22,647 nucleotides of DNA, from contig JANPCR010000156.1 of NCBI GenBank assembly GCA_031431035.1, positions 1-22,647 on the forward strand. Direction: 5' to 3'. A model generated the notes under the pieces. That model was given only the letters and a program-made list of their open reading frames with translations, had not been told where the DNA came from and ran no database searches. A program made the translations under genes and the position numbers. Positions 20,493 through 22,647 of this stretch are shown here, in pieces. How positions within the stretch are numbered: the first letter of the stretch is position 1; the number at the start of each line of letters is the position of its first letter. This DNA comes from JANYCG01 sp031431035. GTDB lineage: Bacteria > Pseudomonadota > Gammaproteobacteria > Burkholderiales > Burkholderiaceae_C.

Positions 20493-22172
20493 TCAGTTCA
20501 AGGCAAAGACGTACAAGGTACCGCCTTCAGGGCTGGCTGCCACCATTTTCTCGCCCAATGCTCCGAAGAACGCAGGGATAGACTGGGTACGGCCAGACAC
20601 CACAGCAACGTACTGCTTGCCGTCCAGCGTGTAAGTCATGGGAGCGGCCGAAACGCCTGAACCCGTGTTGAATTTCCACAGCTCTTTGCCGGTTTTTGCA
20701 TCTGTCGCGTAGAACATACCTTTGATGTCGCCGTGGAAAAGCAGCCCACCCGCCGTGGTCATCATGCCGCCATTGAAGGGCAGATCCTGCTTATTGAACC
20801 AAACTTGCTGTTGTTTCACAGGATCCCAAGCTTTGACACCACCCATGTGACCCCCAGGGCCAATCTTGCCTAAATCAAAGTTGACACCCAAGTAGAAAGC
20901 GCCGCGCTTGTAGTCGGCCTGAATTCCTTCCAGGTCCATGCACAGGTTCATGGTCGGGATGTAGACCAAGCCAGTTTGCGCGCTGTAGCTCATGGGCATC
21001 CAGTTTTTGCCACCGATCAGGTTCGGGCAAATGTCGCTGGCTTTGCGTTTCATGCCGGGGCGCTTTGCATTGCCTGCGGCTTCAATCGGAGTGCCGGTTT
21101 TCATGTCAATGCCCGTAGCCCAGTTGACACCTTCGATGTACTGCTTGGCTGAAATCAACTTGCCATTAGCACGGTCAATGACATAGAAGAAGCCGTTGCG
21201 ATTGGCTTGCATGATGACGGGTACTTTTTTGCCTTCCACTGGCAAGTCAGCAAACACCAATTCATTGACGCCGTCATAGTCCCATGCATCGTGCGGGGTG
21301 AACTGGTAGTGCCAAGTGATTTTTCCAGTGTCAGCGTTCAAGGCCAGCACGGAAGCAGAGTACAAATTACTGAACTTGCCAATGTCTGAACTGTCATTGC
21401 CGCGCACTGCCGCTGACCAAGGGGACGGATTGCTGGTGCCGTAGTAAACCAGGTTCAACTTGGCGTCATAAGAGCCAATGTGCCAAGCCACCGCGCCGCC
21501 GAGCTTGCCAGAATCACCCTTCCAGGTGTCGCCATTGGGCTCGCCCGCTTGCGGAATGGTTTGCGTGCGCCAAACTTCTTTGCCCGTGGTTTGGTCAAGC
21601 GCCACAATGGAACCGCGCGCACCATATTCGCCGCCACCAAAGCCTGTGATCACAAGGTTTTTGACCAGCGTAGGTGGTGATGTGATAACTGAACCCTGGG
21701 TGTAGTCAACGATTTGTGTTTTCCACAATTCTTTGCCTGATTTGGCATCTAGCGCCACCACATGAGCGTCCAGCCGACCGACAAAAATCTTGCCATTCGC
21801 ATGCGCAACACCACGGTTGTTCACGTCGCAGCAAGCATACTGCTCGATGCCTTTTGGAATGTCAGGCTGGTAAGTCCACTTGACCTGACCGGTTTTGGCG
21901 TCAACCGCGAACGTATTTTTGGGCCCGAACGAGGACGTGACAAAGAGCGTGTCGCCCACCAAAATTGGAGTTGACTCTTGCGACCGATTGGTGCCCAACT
22001 GCAGCGCCCATTGGACTTTGAGCTTGCTGACATTGCCCGCATTGATCTGGGTGGATTTGCTGTACCGGGTGTTGCCGGCGTCGCCACCATAAACCGACCA
22101 GTCTTGAGCGTTGGCGCTGGCTGCTATGCCAAGCGTCAAGCCCAATACCACCGGCGTTAAAAAGTTTCTCAT
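20493..22172 (-). CDS. PQQ-dependent alcohol dehydrogenase, methanol/ethanol family, lanthanide type
   Basis: A 559-residue periplasmic quinoprotein, exported by a signal peptide of about 22 residues. It oxidises primary alcohols, passing electrons from PQQ to a cytochrome c. Seen in the sequence: the vicinal pair Cys114-Cys115 of the PQQ site, metal ligands Glu182 (GGGEYG) and Asn248 (TSNPSPW), catalytic Asp298, and Asp300 two residues later (WDYDG). The extra Asp coordinates lanthanides in XoxF, ExaF and PedH; calcium enzymes have Ala or Ser there. At 559 residues it is shorter than XoxF or PedH (about 595-600). The family-level substrate (methanol, ethanol or a longer alcohol) is open. ATG 22172 has AGGAG eight bases upstream. 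Two hairpins lie downstream, then the XoxJ-XoxG fusion gene and the ABC operon. Confidence 0.93.
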   Translation of the reverse strand: MRNFLTPVVLGLTLGIAASANAQDWSVYGGDAGNTRYSKSTQINAGNVSKLKVQWALQLGTNRSQESTPILVGDTLFVTSSFGPKNTFAVDAKTGQVKWTYQPDIPKGIEQYACCDVNNRGVAHANGKIFVGRLDAHVVALDAKSGKELWKTQIVDYTQGSVITSPPTLVKNLVITGFGGGEYGARGSIVALDQTTGKEVWRTQTIPQAGEPNGDTWKGDSGKLGGAVAWHIGSYDAKLNLVYYGTSNPSPWSAAVRGNDSSDIGKFSNLYSASVLALNADTGKITWHYQFTPHDAWDYDGVNELVFADLPVEGKKVPVIMQANRNGFFYVIDRANGKLISAKQYIEGVNWATGIDMKTGTPIEAAGNAKRPGMKRKASDICPNLIGGKNWMPMSYSAQTGLVYIPTMNLCMDLEGIQADYKRGAFYLGVNFDLGKIGPGGHMGGVKAWDPVKQQQVWFNKQDLPFNGGMMTTAGGLLFHGDIKGMFYATDAKTGKELWKFNTGSGVSAAPMTYTLDGKQYVAVVSGRTQSIPAFFGALGEKMVAASPEGGTLYVFALN

Positions 22173-22280
22173 GTTTATGTCTCCTGTCTCGTGCGTTGAT
22201 TGAACGAATCGCGTGGATGCCGAAAATGCGTCATGTCACTTGCGGTGCTGTCAGCATAAAACTGATGCCCCTTGCCTATC

Positions 22281-22305
22281 TACGGGTAAGCCCTAGGGTC
22301 TGGTA
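22281..22305 (-). promoter_or_regulatory. Candidate regulator-binding site upstream of the PQQ dehydrogenase
   Basis: About 110 bases before the dehydrogenase start codon lies the palindrome CCCTAGGG (22291-22298), flanked on the minus strand by two direct copies of TTACC 17-18 bases apart. A possible -10 (TATGCT) lies about 40 bases nearer the gene, without a good -35, which would suit an activator-dependent promoter. No regulator gene is in the window. The rest of the 174-bp gap shows nothing else. Confidence 0.3.
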
Positions 22306-22346
22306 ACTAATCGCATATTGCGACACTTCAATGGGCACAGTTGCGG

Positions 22347-22646
22347 TCAGCGCCACTGCGCCAGCTCCAACACCAGGGTGCCGCCCCGCAGTGTCCGGGA
22401 AGGCGATTTTTCGACCCGCTCAACCCGAACCAAACCAACACCGGGGCAATACCATTCGGTGCTGAACAGCGGCATGTCGCGCCATGAAAACAGAGCATCA
22501 ACATACAGCTTGATTTTGGCTTCACCGACGACCTTGATGCAGCCTTCAAAGGCACCAGCAGGTGTCTCAATCTTTTGCGCCAGCGCGTCAATGCGATAAG
22601 TCATCATCACAGGTTTGTGCGTGTATCGAATTTCTTTGGGAACCTC
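22347..22646 (-). CDS. C-terminal part of a protein of unknown function (5' end outside window)
   Basis: The frame is open to the window edge, giving the last 99 residues of a larger protein. The start-like GTG and ATGs at 22602-22610 lie inside the open frame and need not be used. The segment has the order ETPAGAFEGCIKVVG, then STEWYCPGVGLVRVE, a pattern of secreted or lipoprotein-like hypothetical proteins with a beta-strand-rich fold in which the Trp-Tyr-x-Pro-Gly-Val-Gly part is conserved. I cannot name the family. It is on the same strand as, and upstream of, the dehydrogenase, separated by 174 bases. Confidence 0.6.
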   Translation of the reverse strand, partial: EVPKEIRYTHKPVMMTYRIDALAQKIETPAGAFEGCIKVVGEAKIKLYVDALFSWRDMPLFSTEWYCPGVGLVRVERVEKSPSRTLRGGTLVLELAQWR

Positions 22647-22647
22647 A

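Overview
The window looks like chromosomal DNA of a betaproteobacterium of the family Comamonadaceae, in the Rhodoferax/Polaromonas/Acidovorax neighbourhood. This placement is inference from protein style, from the order rsmI | yraN-diaA-dolP and pilT-cNMP-pilU, from GC-rich codon use, and from two kinds of short dispersed intergenic repeat that I associate with that family. No insertion sequence, prophage, CRISPR array or rRNA gene is visible.

Layout. 1-874: the tail of a YheT-like hydrolase and a conserved protein of unknown function, separated by a GC-rich repeat. 1169-4699: a membrane-anchored cytochrome c5-type protein, tRNA-Arg(CCG), rsmI, and the divergent envelope/replication set yraN - SIS protein (DiaA/GmhA type) - BON lipoprotein (DolP type). 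4740-4903: a perfect 84-bp tandem repeat. 4905-9000: a beta-hydroxyacid dehydrogenase and the retraction-ATPase group pilT - cyclic-nucleotide-binding protein - pilU, with a 169-bp element with inverted ends beside the pilU stop codon. 9037-13199: yggS (PLP homeostasis) and a nosR-apbE(nosX) pair without nosZ next to it. 13380-14024: a small HNH protein and a YvlD/holin-like membrane protein.

14123-22172 (minus strand) is the functional centre: a PQQ-dependent alcohol dehydrogenase with the Asp-Tyr-Asp signature of lanthanide-dependent enzymes, a XoxJ-type periplasmic binding protein fused to a XoxG-like cytochrome c, and then ABC ATPase, beta-propeller protein, periplasmic binding protein, ABC-2 permease and a Bug-type binding protein, tightly packed with ATGA overlaps. 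The genes resemble the lut / pedA1A2BC sets linked to lanthanide handling. A working model is periplasmic alcohol oxidation by the dehydrogenase, electrons passed to the fused cytochrome, and the ABC system handling lanthanide, PQQ or a related ligand. A terminator separates the dehydrogenase from the rest. A partial unknown gene ends the window.

The most unusual non-coding signal is a composite repeat: a ~56-bp core containing GAGCTAGAG, then 30-41 bp, then a palindrome whose sequence differs at every copy. Two copies lie between convergent genes. A third, degenerate copy, including its hairpin, lies in frame inside yggS in an AT-rich patch with rare codons. The second repeat family (156-285 and 4740-4903) shows compensatory base changes that keep two stems paired.
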